The translations under genes and the position numbers were made by a program. The notes beneath the pieces are model-generated. The model saw nothing but the letters and a program-made list of their open reading frames with translations, searched no databases and had not been told where the DNA came from. Below, piece by piece: positions 42,100 to 51,295 of a DNA stretch of 64,000 nt. Origin of the DNA: Hymenobacter psychrophilus (GTDB lineage: Bacteria > Bacteroidota > Bacteroidia > Cytophagales > Hymenobacteraceae); contig NZ_FNOV01000003.1 of NCBI RefSeq assembly GCF_900107135.1, positions 186,001 to 250,000 on the forward strand, read 5' to 3'. Each line of letters begins with the position of its first letter. Within the stretch, counting starts at the first letter, position 1.

Positions 42100-42129
42100 G
42101 TGCTACGCTTTTTCCTGAAATTCAAATAG

Positions 42130-44580
42130 ATGGCAGCAAAAGAAGACGCGGAACTGGAAGAACTGATCCGCAACGCCGGAAGAGAATCGGAGGAGCAGGA
42201 AGATGGCGGTGGCCTCGATCTAACTACTCTTCTGGCAGTGGCTCGCAAGAGCTTGCCCTGGATGGTATTGCTTATTGGCCTGGGCCTTACGGCCGCGTGG
42301 CTTTTTCTGCGCTACACTCCGCCACTCTACAAATCCACTTCTACACTCAAGATTGACGAAAAGACGGAGGCCGGTGTACTAGGCCTAGGTGGCCTGGGCG
42401 CGGCTGTAGAGCAGAAGCAGAGCCTCAACAAGCTGTCGGGCGAAATTGAATTGATTAAGTCTGACATCATTTACCGCCGTCTCAACGACTCGCTAGCCCT
42501 TGACGTGAATTACTACGTGCAGGGAACAGTACTGGAAACCGAAATCTACGGCATTTCACCCTTCGAGGTGAGCTACCAAGCTACTGCTGATGCAACTTTC
42601 GACCAGAAGCTGGCTTTACGGTTCCTCTCGCCCACTACTTTCGAACTGACGCTGCCCGAGCAACTGGGGGGGGGCGAACAACAGCACTCGTTCGGCCAGC
42701 CCTTCACCGTAGCCGGCTTCCGCCTAACGGTGCGCCCGACCCGGGAGTATAGTCCGGAGGCCCTCGACGGCGAGTATTCTTTTATGATTAACAGTCCGGG
42801 GGCACTGAGTAATTACTTCAACACTAACTTATTGGTTGACATCGTAAACGTAGATGCCAATACCATCAGCATCTCGTTTACTGACCATAATCCGGCTAAA
42901 GCCCGCGACATTGTAGATGCCGTAGACGCGGTATATTTAGAAGAGAAGCTGGTGCGCAAACGCGAACAGTCGGCTCGGGCACTGCGCTATATCAACGAGC
43001 AGCTAAGCAACAACAACGAGAGCCTTGGTCAGGCGGAGGAAAATATGCAGTCCTTCGTGAAGCGTACCGGCTCCTACGATGTAAAGGGGGAGGTAGGTAC
43101 GATAACTGGTTTGCTTCAGGAACTGGAGGTGGAGCGGGCCAAACTACAGGAGCAGGGCGAGATGATGGGCGACGTAGGACGACTCTTACAGCAAGAGCAG
43201 TTAACGACCCGCGCTGATGGCGACGTAATGCAGAGCATTCCAGCCTTAGCTGAAGTAAAGGATGGGCAACTAGTGCAGCGCATTACAGAGCTGAGCGATG
43301 CCCAACTCGACCTGAAGCGGGCCTTGCTTTCCTATCAGCCGGGGGCAACTGTAGCTATGCAGATAAAGGAGCAGAGCATTGCTGATCTTAAGAAGATCGT
43401 CCGCCAATTGCTTCGCAAAAACCAGCAGTTGCTCAAGGCACAGGAAGCCAAGCTGCTGGGAAAACGAGCTGAGTTGGAGACTAAGCTTCGCTCCTTACCC
43501 GACAAGTACACCGAGCAGGCCCGCCTGCAGCGTCCGCTGGAGCTGTACGAGAAATATAACCTGCTGATGATGGATAAGCAGATGGAATTCGGCATTTCGA
43601 TGGCCGGCGCCACCGCCGATTTCCAAGTGCTTTCACCAGCCTCGCCAGCTGTTCCAATTTCACCCATAAAGTTCATTATCTATGCCATCGGGCTGGCTAC
43701 TGGTCTGGTGCTAGGCTTGGGGCTGATTGCCGTACGGTATTTGTTGCACAACACCGTCACCAATATCCGCGAGTTGGAGCGCAATACCAATGCCCCAGTG
43801 TTGGGCGTGATTCCAACCTACGACAAGGAGAAAATGGCCGTTTCGAAGCTGGTAGTCGACCGTAACCCAAAGTCAGCGCTATCAGAGGCTGTTCGCTCCA
43901 TCCGAACCAACCTGGAGTTTATTGCTACGTCGCGGAAAAAGCGACTTATTTCGGTTACTTCAACCATTAGCGGCGAGGGCAAAACATTTGTTACGGTGAA
44001 TCTAGCTGGTATTATTGCTGCCTCTGACCAACGAGTGGTAATTCTGGACTTAGACATGCGCAAACCCAAGGTGCACCTAGCTTTCGATACCGAAAACACC
44101 AAGGGTATCAGCACTATTCTTATCGAGAAGCATACTTGGCAGGACTGTGTACAGCACACTAGCATCCCCACGCTCGACTTTATCTCGGCCGGACCTACTC
44201 CGCCCAACCCCTCGGAACTGATTCTGAGCGACATGTTCGACCCATTGATTGCCGAACTGCATCAACATTACGACGTCATCATTATCGATACGCCGCCGGT
44301 GGGTTTGGTAACTGATGGCATCCTGATTATGCGCAAGGCCGATGTACCGATTTACGTCGTGCGGGCTAATTACTCCAAGAAATCGTTCCTCAAAAATATC
44401 AACAAGCTTATCCGCACCAATGGCTTTACGAAGCTGACAACCGTACTCAACGACGCCCAGACCACCGGCGGCTATGGATACGGGTATGGGTACGGCTATG
44501 GGTACGGCCAGGGCTACTACGATGAGGACAATACCGCTAAGGGCGGCTTACTGAGCCGGTTGCGTCAGCGTATATCCTAA
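42130..44580 (+). CDS. Wzc-like chain-length regulator with tyrosine kinase (BY-kinase)
   Basis: 816 residues. Wzz-type domain with TM1 near residue 40, a long periplasmic coiled-coil region (about 270-480), TM2 near 520, then a cytoplasmic kinase. Walker A is 'STISGEGKT' (Lys618), Walker A' 'VILDLDMRKPK', Walker B 'VIIIDTPPVGL'. The C-terminus has an alternating Tyr-Gly run (from about residue 781), the autophosphorylation cluster. It spans the inner membrane and couples phosphorylation to EPS chain length and export with the upstream lipoprotein and downstream phosphatase. Confidence 0.93.
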   Translation: MAAKEDAELEELIRNAGRESEEQEDGGGLDLTTLLAVARKSLPWMVLLIGLGLTAAWLFLRYTPPLYKSTSTLKIDEKTEAGVLGLGGLGAAVEQKQSLNKLSGEIELIKSDIIYRRLNDSLALDVNYYVQGTVLETEIYGISPFEVSYQATADATFDQKLALRFLSPTTFELTLPEQLGGGEQQHSFGQPFTVAGFRLTVRPTREYSPEALDGEYSFMINSPGALSNYFNTNLLVDIVNVDANTISISFTDHNPAKARDIVDAVDAVYLEEKLVRKREQSARALRYINEQLSNNNESLGQAEENMQSFVKRTGSYDVKGEVGTITGLLQELEVERAKLQEQGEMMGDVGRLLQQEQLTTRADGDVMQSIPALAEVKDGQLVQRITELSDAQLDLKRALLSYQPGATVAMQIKEQSIADLKKIVRQLLRKNQQLLKAQEAKLLGKRAELETKLRSLPDKYTEQARLQRPLELYEKYNLLMMDKQMEFGISMAGATADFQVLSPASPAVPISPIKFIIYAIGLATGLVLGLGLIAVRYLLHNTVTNIRELERNTNAPVLGVIPTYDKEKMAVSKLVVDRNPKSALSEAVRSIRTNLEFIATSRKKRLISVTSTISGEGKTFVTVNLAGIIAASDQRVVILDLDMRKPKVHLAFDTENTKGISTILIEKHTWQDCVQHTSIPTLDFISAGPTPPNPSELILSDMFDPLIAELHQHYDVIIIDTPPVGLVTDGILIMRKADVPIYVVRANYSKKSFLKNINKLIRTNGFTKLTTVLNDAQTTGGYGYGYGYGYGYGQGYYDEDNTAKGGLLSRLRQRIS

Positions 44581-44594
44581 TCCAGCCTCTGCCC

Positions 44595-45356
44595 ATGTCG
44601 TTTTTCAGCAAGCTGTTTGGCCCCTCGGCTCCGCCTGTGGCAGCCGCGTCATTGGCTACGCTAGGAGTTGACATGCACTCGCATGTGCTGCCGGGGCTCG
44701 ACGATGGAGCCGAGACAATGGAACACTCGCTGGAACTATTGCGGCAGCTTCAGGACTTCGGCTACCGTAAGCTGATACTGACTCCCCACATCATGGGCGA
44801 CTTCTACCGCAACACGCCCGAGGGCATCGGTGGAGCGCTGGCAGCGTTAAGGACGGCGGCAGAGGCAGCAGGCATTACAGGGCTGGAATTGGACTGCGCC
44901 GCCGAGTACTACCTCGACGAGCGTTTTGGCCGGCGTCTGGAGCAACAGGAACCGCTACTCACATTCGGAGGCGCGCGGCGGATGGTACTGTTCGAAACAT
45001 CCTACATCAATGAGCCCTTCAACCTGCACGAAAGCATTTTCAATATGCAGGCGGCTGGTTACCAACCGGTGCTGGCGCATCCGGAGCGCTACACTTATCT
45101 GTATGGCCGGTTCGAGGAACTGGAACGCCTGCGTGAGCAGGGCGTGATGTTGCAAGTGAATTTAAACTCGCTGGCCGGCTATTACTCAGCCGGCGCTAAA
45201 CAGGTGGCCGAAAAACTGATTGACGGCGGCCTTGTTGATCTGCTCGGCACTGACACGCACCATAGCAAGCACCTCCATACGCTGCGTACCAAAACCCTGA
45301 CCACGCCGTATCTGGCCAAAGCCCTGGCCTTACCCCTGCTGAACAACACTTTGTAA
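44595..45356 (+). CDS. PHP-type tyrosine-protein phosphatase (CpsB/YwqE-like)
   Basis: 253 residues. 'VDMHSHVLPGLDDGAETMEHSLELLRQ' is the metal-binding PHP start; 'LILTPHIMGDFYRN', 'AAEYYLDERF' and 'LAHPERYTYLYG' supply the other His/Asp/Glu ligands, and 'DLLGTDTHHSKH' ends the site. CpsB-type enzymes dephosphorylate the tyrosine tail of BY-kinases, and the gene follows the kinase gene by 14 bp, which fits. Cytoplasmic. Strong assignment by motif and neighbour. Confidence 0.92.
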   Translation: MSFFSKLFGPSAPPVAAASLATLGVDMHSHVLPGLDDGAETMEHSLELLRQLQDFGYRKLILTPHIMGDFYRNTPEGIGGALAALRTAAEAAGITGLELDCAAEYYLDERFGRRLEQQEPLLTFGGARRMVLFETSYINEPFNLHESIFNMQAAGYQPVLAHPERYTYLYGRFEELERLREQGVMLQVNLNSLAGYYSAGAKQVAEKLIDGGLVDLLGTDTHHSKHLHTLRTKTLTTPYLAKALALPLLNNTL

Positions 45357-45426
45357 GTTGACACCTGTCAGACCGTTCTATGCAACGCAACTGACAACCA
45401 GACACTGGCAATTTACCCCTGACAAC

Positions 45427-46425
45427 ATGATTCTAGTAACCGGTGGGACAGGGTTAGTAGGCAGCTTTCTGCTGGCAGAACTGAGCCGACGCGGGCTATC
45501 GGTACGCGCGATTTACCGGAGCGAAATGCCCTCCGCAGTAGCTGGGATGCAGCCGGTGGAGTGGGTGCCGGGCGACCTGCGTGACGGCCTGGGCCTGCGT
45601 TCGGCGCTGGAAGGTGTAACTCACGTATTTCATTGCGCCGGGCTGGTGTCGTACGCGCCGCAGGATGAGGAAGAGCTGTTGCGGATAAACGTAGAGGGCA
45701 CGGCAAACATAGTGGACGCCTGCCTGGAGCGGCCTGGTATCCGGCTGGGCTACGTCTCTTCGGTGGCGGCGCTGGGCGGCGGCGCGGCGGCAGCCCAGCG
45801 CGAGCAGGTCACGACCGAGCCGCTCCGCATCGACGAGCAGAGCCAGTGGGATTTAGGCGCTGAGCACAATGCCTACGCAACCTCCAAATACTTGGCCGAG
45901 CTGGAAGTGTGGCGGGGCATATCGGAGGGTTTGCAGGCAGTGATGGTGAACCCGGCCGTAGTGCTGGGACCCGCCGATTGGCACCGAAGTAGCACCCGCC
46001 TCTTCCGCTACGCCTATGACGAGCACCGCTTTTACACGCCCTCCAGCCTCAACCTAGTAGACGTGCGCGATGTGGTCGAAATGCTGGCCTCGCTAACGCT
46101 CGACACCAACCGTAGCGGCGAACGATACGTGCTGAGCGCCGGCCGCTGGCCACTGGCAGAGGTGTTGGGCCTGATGGCCGCCGGTTTCGGTAAGCGTGCG
46201 CCCACAGTGGCCGTGCCGGGCTGGGCCGCCGAAACCATTTGGCGCCTCGAGCATGTTCGTTCCCTGCTTACTGGCGCACGGCCGCTCATCACCCGGGACA
46301 CGGCCCGCGCTGGTCGCCGACCATTAGCGTACCAGGCCGATAAAATCCGCCACGAATTGGGCCGCGAGTTCCGACCTTTGTCGGAAACCATCCGCTGGTG
46401 CTGCCAGGAACTGGCTCAAGCTTAG
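45427..46425 (+). CDS. NAD-dependent epimerase/dehydratase family protein
   Basis: 332 residues, extended SDR. 'ILVTGGTGLVGSFLLAEL' (GxxGxxG), 'VFHCAGLVSY', 'RINVEGTANIVDAC', 'GYVSSVAALGGG' and the catalytic 'YATSKYLAE' (Y-x3-K) are all present. It resembles dihydroflavonol reductase-like SDRs more than sugar epimerases, so its part in EPS synthesis is not certain. I chose the ATG at 45427 at the start of the fold. Lies 70 bp after the phosphatase gene, same strand. Confidence 0.85.
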   Translation: MILVTGGTGLVGSFLLAELSRRGLSVRAIYRSEMPSAVAGMQPVEWVPGDLRDGLGLRSALEGVTHVFHCAGLVSYAPQDEEELLRINVEGTANIVDACLERPGIRLGYVSSVAALGGGAAAAQREQVTTEPLRIDEQSQWDLGAEHNAYATSKYLAELEVWRGISEGLQAVMVNPAVVLGPADWHRSSTRLFRYAYDEHRFYTPSSLNLVDVRDVVEMLASLTLDTNRSGERYVLSAGRWPLAEVLGLMAAGFGKRAPTVAVPGWAAETIWRLEHVRSLLTGARPLITRDTARAGRRPLAYQADKIRHELGREFRPLSETIRWCCQELAQA

Positions 46426-46490
46426 GTGCGGTTGTTGTATATTCAGGGTGGGGCAGTTTCTAGCTTGAAACTACCCCTGCCCACCCCACG

Positions 46491-46513
46491 AAACCTGCCT
46501 TTTTGGCGGGTTT
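46491..46513 (+). terminator. Hairpin between epimerase and TPR genes
   Basis: 9-bp arms 46491-46499 and 46505-46513 with one wobble, 5-T loop. A larger imperfect hairpin of GGTGGGGCAG type lies just before it (about 46447-46487). Both are within 85 bp of the TPR gene start. Confidence 0.45.
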
Positions 46514-46530
46514 GTGTTGTTAGCTGACGC

Positions 46531-47934
46531 ATGAGAATGAACGAGAACTTTGAAGACCGGGACGAAGTGCTGGCTACTGTGCGCCGCTTTGAGGACATGG
46601 TAGACCGCAACGAACCCGTATTTTTCGACCTGGCCGATTTTGAGAACATCATCGACCATTATACTTCCAACACCCAATACGACCGCGCCCTGCAGGCCTG
46701 CGAGGCCGCTATTACCCAGTACCCGTTCAGCACCGAACTGCTGATTGACCGCTCGCAGGTGCTGGCCATGAAGGGCGAGTACGCCGCTGCCAGCACCCAG
46801 ATTGAGGATGTCGCCCACCTCGACCCGACCAACCCCGACGTGGCCGTAACCCGCGGCATTATTGCCACCCAAAAGGGTGAGTTTGCCGAGGCCGTGGCGT
46901 TCTTTCTGCAGGCGGTAGAAACCACTGAGGACCGCGACGACATTTTTTTCAACCTCGGGCTGGCTTACCAGAGCTGGCAGAAGTACAAGAGCGCGGCCAA
47001 GTATTATAAGCAGAGCCTGCGCCTTAACCCCGACAACGACGTGGCCGTGCAGGAGCTACTCTACTGCCTGGAAGTGAGCGAGCGGCTGGAAAACAACCTG
47101 GATTTCTTCCGTCGCTTCACCGACGACGACCCGTATTCGGCGCTGGCTTGGTTCAATCTGGGGCAGGCCGAGTACCGGGCCGGCCACTTCGATGCGGCCA
47201 TCAGCGCCTTCGAATACGCCATTCTGATTGATGCGCAGTACTACGACGCCCACGGCTACCTGGCTAGCTGCTACGTCAGCATCGAGCGTTACCGGGCCGC
47301 CATTGTCGAGTTCGATTTGAGCTACGCCGAGGGCGTACCGACTCCTGAGGCCCTGTGCAACATTGGCGAGTGCCACGAGAAGCTGGCCGAGTGGGATCTG
47401 GCCCGCCGCTTCTACCAGAAGGCCATCGACCTCGACCCCACCATCGACGAGGCCTGGTTTGGCATTGGCATCATCATGCAGGCGCAGGAGAAATACTTTG
47501 AGGCCATCCACTTTTTCCGTAAGGCCGTGAGCCTCTACGATGAGAGCGTGGAGTACTGGCTGGCGCTGGCCGCTGCCGAGTACCAGATTGGCAACCTCGT
47601 GTCTGCTGTTGAAGCCTACGAAAAGGCCACTGAAACCGGCCCCGATAACAAGGACGGCTGGCTGAACTGGAGCATTTTGCTCTATGAGCAGGGCAACTTC
47701 GACGGCGCCATCGACCTGATGCGGACGGCCCTCGAAATCAGCCCTGTGGAGGCCGAGCTACACTATCGACTGTGTGCCTACTTGCTGGCCGCCGGCCGCT
47801 ACCGCGAGGCCTACCAGACGCTGGAAAGCGCCCTCACGCTCGATTTCGACAAGCATCGCTTGCTGTTTGATTACTTTCCCGAGTTGGAGTCGCAGCAGGC
47901 CCTGGCCCGCCTGATTGACCAGTACCGGAAGTAA
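46531..47934 (+). CDS. Tetratricopeptide repeat protein
   Basis: 467 residues made of successive TPR helices with Trp/Tyr/Ala/Pro at the usual positions, for example 'DIFFNLGLAYQSWQKYKSAAKYYKQSLRLNPDN', 'ALCNIGECHEKLAEWDLARRFYQKAIDLDPTI' and 'EAWFGIGIIMQAQEKYFEAIHFFRKA'. Acidic overall. No signal peptide and no catalytic domain, so a scaffold or adaptor in the cytoplasm. The stop codon lies in the left arm of the hairpin at 47931-48028. Partner unknown. Tandem repeat content is clear. Confidence 0.88.
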   Translation: MRMNENFEDRDEVLATVRRFEDMVDRNEPVFFDLADFENIIDHYTSNTQYDRALQACEAAITQYPFSTELLIDRSQVLAMKGEYAAASTQIEDVAHLDPTNPDVAVTRGIIATQKGEFAEAVAFFLQAVETTEDRDDIFFNLGLAYQSWQKYKSAAKYYKQSLRLNPDNDVAVQELLYCLEVSERLENNLDFFRRFTDDDPYSALAWFNLGQAEYRAGHFDAAISAFEYAILIDAQYYDAHGYLASCYVSIERYRAAIVEFDLSYAEGVPTPEALCNIGECHEKLAEWDLARRFYQKAIDLDPTIDEAWFGIGIIMQAQEKYFEAIHFFRKAVSLYDESVEYWLALAAAEYQIGNLVSAVEAYEKATETGPDNKDGWLNWSILLYEQGNFDGAIDLMRTALEISPVEAELHYRLCAYLLAAGRYREAYQTLESALTLDFDKHRLLFDYFPELESQQALARLIDQYRK

Positions 47935-48028
47935 AGTCGAAGTAAAAAAGTCAAACAGAAAAGCCGTTGGTGGAGCAGCTAGCTTCGTCCAGCGGCTTTT
48001 TCGTTTGACTTTTTCGCTTCGACTTCAC
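47931..48028 (+). terminator. Long hairpin terminator overlapping the TPR stop
   Basis: 40-bp arms 47931-47970 and 47989-48028 with six mismatches and T-runs inside the second arm. The first arm begins within the TPR stop codon region. Confidence 0.75.
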
Positions 48029-48045
48029 TTTCTCCAATCCGACCG

Positions 48046-48053
48046 TACTTTTG
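48046..48053 (+). promoter_or_regulatory. -7 box (TACTTTTG) for the ComA-like gene
   Basis: TAnnTTTG element 49 nt before the ATG at 48103. Confidence 0.5.
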
Positions 48054-48102
48054 CCCGACTGCCATTCAAGGCCCCAACATCAACTACTCCTGACTTCACC
48101 CG

Positions 48103-48936
48103 ATGAATTACTCTCTCAGCCAGCTGCCCGAGCGCACAATCAAGCCCCGCGAACAAGGTTTTACCATGGTGATGGATAAGGGCCTGAGCGTGCGCGAGGT
48201 AGAGGATTTCCTGGAAGTGGGCGCCGCTTATACCGACATCGTGAAGCTGGGCTGGGCCACCTCGTACGTAACGCCTAACCTGAAGCGCAAGCTGGCCGTG
48301 TACAAGGAGGCTGGCATTCCGGTGTACTTCGGCGGCACGCTGTTCGAAGCCTTCATCATCCGCAACCAGTTTGCCGATTACCAGCGCCTGCTCGACACCT
48401 TTGGCATGGAGTACGCCGAGGTATCCGACGGTTCGCTCGACCTCAACCACGACAAGAAGCTGGAGTTCATTCGCACACTCTCGGGACAGGTGCAGGTGCT
48501 GAGCGAGGTAGGCTCGAAGGATGCGGAGAAGATTATCCCGCCCTATAAGTGGATTTCGCAGATGAAAACGGAGCTGGAAGCCGGCGCCGTAAAGGTGATT
48601 GGTGAGGCCCGCGAGGCCGGCAACGTGGGGCTGTTCCGCAGCACCGGCGAGGTGCGCTCGGGGCTGGTGGAGGAAATCCTGACCCAGATTCCGTTTGAAA
48701 AAATCATCTGGGAAGCGCCTCAGAAAGCCCAGCAGGTATGGTTTATCAAGCTGCTGGGAGCCAACGTAAACCTGGGTAACATCGCACCCAACGAAATCGT
48801 CAGCCTTGAAACTATTCGCTTGGGCCTGCGCGGCGACACGTTCTCCGACTTCATCGACATGAGCCAGGTAGACGAAATGTTCCGGCCCGAGCCCAAAGCC
48901 CCCGGCCGCCCTGGCACTTCCATGCCCCGCGGGTAG
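48103..48936 (+). CDS. Phosphosulfolactate synthase (ComA-like)
   Basis: 277 residues, TIM-barrel. 'FTMVMDKGLSVREVEDFLEVGAAYTDIVKLGWATSYV', 'YFGGTLFEAFIIRNQ', 'EVSDGSLDL', 'VLSEVGSKDAE', 'EAGAVKVIGEAREAGNVGLF' and 'IIWEAPQKAQQVWFIKLLGANVNLGNI' match the ComA family in order. ComA joins sulfite to phosphoenolpyruvate giving phosphosulfolactate, the first step of coenzyme M synthesis in archaea. In Bacteroidota no coenzyme M is needed; a link to sulfonate or sulfonolipid (capnine) precursors is an inference. ComB/ComC-like partners are not in the window. Confidence 0.88.
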   Translation: MNYSLSQLPERTIKPREQGFTMVMDKGLSVREVEDFLEVGAAYTDIVKLGWATSYVTPNLKRKLAVYKEAGIPVYFGGTLFEAFIIRNQFADYQRLLDTFGMEYAEVSDGSLDLNHDKKLEFIRTLSGQVQVLSEVGSKDAEKIIPPYKWISQMKTELEAGAVKVIGEAREAGNVGLFRSTGEVRSGLVEEILTQIPFEKIIWEAPQKAQQVWFIKLLGANVNLGNIAPNEIVSLETIRLGLRGDTFSDFIDMSQVDEMFRPEPKAPGRPGTSMPRG

Positions 48937-48969
48937 CACCCCGGATTAGCGCTATAATGCTCCCGGCTG

Positions 48970-49046
48970 TTTTGGGCCGAGTGAAGCGGGTATCTGCATC
49001 CGAACACCTGTTCACTGTGTGGCTACCCGCTTCGCTCGGCCCAAAA
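48970..49046. repeat. Inverted repeat (23-bp arms) after the ComA-like gene
   Basis: Arms 48970-48992 and 49024-49046 pair with one mismatch and a 31-nt spacer. The arm contains GGCCGAG-GAAGCGGGTA. Confidence 0.8.
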
Positions 49047-49196
49047 TAGCGTTGAACATTACGCATTGTTATGCGGGCTGGCCCGAAGCTTGCGGCACGG
49101 ATTTACCCCCAACCCCGCCCGCTTTAAATCAGTTAAAGAGGGTAGCTAGGCTAACTACAAGCCCGGCCCCGGATTATTAAGCCATTTTACCCTTAT

Positions 49197-50534
49197 ATGA
49201 CTCGTATTTCTTCTTTCCTAGCGGCAACAGCGCTACTGCTGACGGCCGCTTGCGGAGGCCCGACCAAGCAGGAAAAAACCGAAGCCGCCGTGCTTACCCC
49301 TGCCGACACCGTCGCCACCGAAATTGACTCGCTGACGCTACCCGAGCCCTACGCCACCAAATCGGTTACCAAGCGCAGCCGCATTGTAGAATGGCCCCAG
49401 GCCACAATGCCGACCGTACCGACCGGTTTTTTGGTAACCCAGTACGCGGCCGACCTCGAAAGCCCCCGCAATATGTACGTGCTGCCCAACGGCGATGTGC
49501 TGGTAGCCGAGGCCAACACCGTGCCCACCGACCCCAAGGAGAAAGTAGCCGCCGCCCTTAAGCTTGACCCCTCGAAGTCGCTCAGGCCCCGTAGCGCCAA
49601 CCGCATCACGCTGCTGCGCGATGAGCGGCAGGATGGCCGCCCCGATGTGCGGACCGTGTTTCTCGACAGCCTCAACCAGCCCTTCGGGATGCTGCTGCTG
49701 GGCGGCTACTTCTACGTGGCCAACACGGATGGCGTATGGCGCTACCCCTACGTGGGCGGCCAGACATCCATTAAGGCCAAGGGCGAAAAGATTATGGATT
49801 TGCCGGCCGGCGGCTACAACAACCACTGGACCCGCAATTTGCTGGGCAGCCCCGATGGCCAGAAAATCTACGTGTCGGTGGGTTCGGCCTCGAATGTGGG
49901 CGAGCACGGCATGAAGGAAGAGCAGCGCCGGGCCAACATTATCGAAATAAACCCCGACGGCAGCGGGGAGCGGATATATGCCAGCGGCTTGCGCAACCCC
50001 GTAGGCATGGATTGGGCCCCCGGCACTAAGGTGCTCTGGACGGCCGTGAATGAGCGCGACGAGCTGGGCGATGAGTTGGTACCCGACTACCTGACCAGCG
50101 TGCGCGAAGGCGGCTTTTACGGCTGGCCCTACTCCTACTTCGGCCAGCACGCCGACCCGCGCCGCAAGGATGAAAAGCCCGAGCTGGTGAAAAAGGCTAT
50201 TGTGCCCGATGTGCCGCTGGGCGCCCACACGGCTTCGCTGGGGCTGGCCTTCTACACGGCCAGCCAGTTTCCGGAGCGCTACCGCAACGGCGCTTTCATT
50301 GGGCAGCACGGCTCCTGGAACCGCACCGAGTTTTCGGGCTACAAAGTGGTTTTTGTGCCTTTTGAAAAGGGGCAGCCCACTGGCCAGCCCGAGGATTTCC
50401 TGACTGGCTTTATCGCCAATGCCGAAAAAAACGAGGTATACGGCCGCCCCGTAGGCGTTACGCTGCTGCCTAATGGCATTCTATTGGTAGCCGACGACGC
50501 CGGTGGCAAAATCTGGCGCATCGCCGCGCAGTAG
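49197..50534 (+). CDS. PQQ-dependent sugar dehydrogenase-like lipoprotein
   Basis: 445 residues with lipobox 'LLTAACGGPT'. The glucose/sorbosone dehydrogenase propeller is shown by 'NMYVLPNGDVLVAEANT', 'NRITLLRDERQDGRPDVRTVF', 'QPFGMLLLGGYFYVANTDG', 'IYASGLRNPVGMDWAPGTKVLWTAVNERDELGDELVPDY' and 'QHGSWNR'. This is the L-sorbosone dehydrogenase-like type, common in Bacteroidota as a periplasmic lipoprotein. Its stop (TAG) overlaps the GTG of the next gene by one base, so the pair is coupled. Confidence 0.9.
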   Translation: MTRISSFLAATALLLTAACGGPTKQEKTEAAVLTPADTVATEIDSLTLPEPYATKSVTKRSRIVEWPQATMPTVPTGFLVTQYAADLESPRNMYVLPNGDVLVAEANTVPTDPKEKVAAALKLDPSKSLRPRSANRITLLRDERQDGRPDVRTVFLDSLNQPFGMLLLGGYFYVANTDGVWRYPYVGGQTSIKAKGEKIMDLPAGGYNNHWTRNLLGSPDGQKIYVSVGSASNVGEHGMKEEQRRANIIEINPDGSGERIYASGLRNPVGMDWAPGTKVLWTAVNERDELGDELVPDYLTSVREGGFYGWPYSYFGQHADPRRKDEKPELVKKAIVPDVPLGAHTASLGLAFYTASQFPERYRNGAFIGQHGSWNRTEFSGYKVVFVPFEKGQPTGQPEDFLTGFIANAEKNEVYGRPVGVTLLPNGILLVADDAGGKIWRIAAQ

Positions 50535-51220
50535 TGAGCCTCGACGAAGCGCAAAATGGGCGCTTTAGCTTCCGCCGCCTGCTAAGCTACCTGGTACCCC
50601 TGACGCGCCGGGTACCATCGGCCTACAGTGGCTCGCTGGAAATAACTACCTGGCGCGGCTACAAGGTGCTGAACACGGCTTTGGCCAACTACAGCTACGG
50701 CAGCTTGCAGCGGGTATTGCGCTACGGCTTGCGTTTCGTGCCGGTAGCCGATGCCGCCGCGCCGGTACTGATTCTGGGCTTGGGTGGCGGCTCGGTGCTG
50801 CCCCTGCTTCGCCGCGAGCAGGGCCGCACCGGCGCAATTACGGCCGTCGAGCTCGACCCGGCCGTGCTGCAGGTGGCGGCCGAAGAGTTCGGGGTAAAGC
50901 CCGGGCCGGGGCTGGCGCTGGTATGCGCCGATGCCTTCGCTTGGCTGCCCACCGCCCCACCCGACTTCTTTGAACTGGTGGTAGTCGACCTGTTTCTGGA
51001 CCTGACGCTACCGTCCGAGCTGGGCGAGGTCGAGTTCTGGCAGCAGCTGCGGCGGGTGTTACGGCCGGGCGGCCGGGCGCTGTGCAACCTGCTGGTAACG
51101 GTTGAATTGCGGCCCGATACCCAACCGCTGCCGGAGTTTTTGGAAGAACTAGGTTTTGCCGTGAAGGACATGGAAGTAGAGCAACTCAACCGCCTGCTGA
51201 TTCTGCAGCGGCGGGCCTGA
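50534..51220 (+). CDS. Spermidine synthase-like methyltransferase
   Basis: 228 residues from a GTG at 50534. 'YSGSLEITTWRGYKVLNTALANYSYGSLQRVL' resembles the substrate-facing start of spermidine synthases and 'LILGLGGGSVLPLLRRE' is the nucleotide-binding loop; 'AVELDPAVLQVAAEEFG' and 'DLFLDLTLPSELGEVEFW' complete the fold. The typical aminopropyl transferase Asp-Gly-Ala block is not obvious, so it may use SAM differently. Coupled to the dehydrogenase gene upstream (TAGTG). Cytoplasmic. Confidence 0.78.
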   Translation: MSLDEAQNGRFSFRRLLSYLVPLTRRVPSAYSGSLEITTWRGYKVLNTALANYSYGSLQRVLRYGLRFVPVADAAAPVLILGLGGGSVLPLLRREQGRTGAITAVELDPAVLQVAAEEFGVKPGPGLALVCADAFAWLPTAPPDFFELVVVDLFLDLTLPSELGEVEFWQQLRRVLRPGGRALCNLLVTVELRPDTQPLPEFLEELGFAVKDMEVEQLNRLLILQRRA

Positions 51221-51295
51221 ATAAGGGCGCCGTTGCGGCGCGTTGGGCCGTGGTTTGGTGCCAACTCACTTACTTTGCACCCTCAACCCCTTCTC

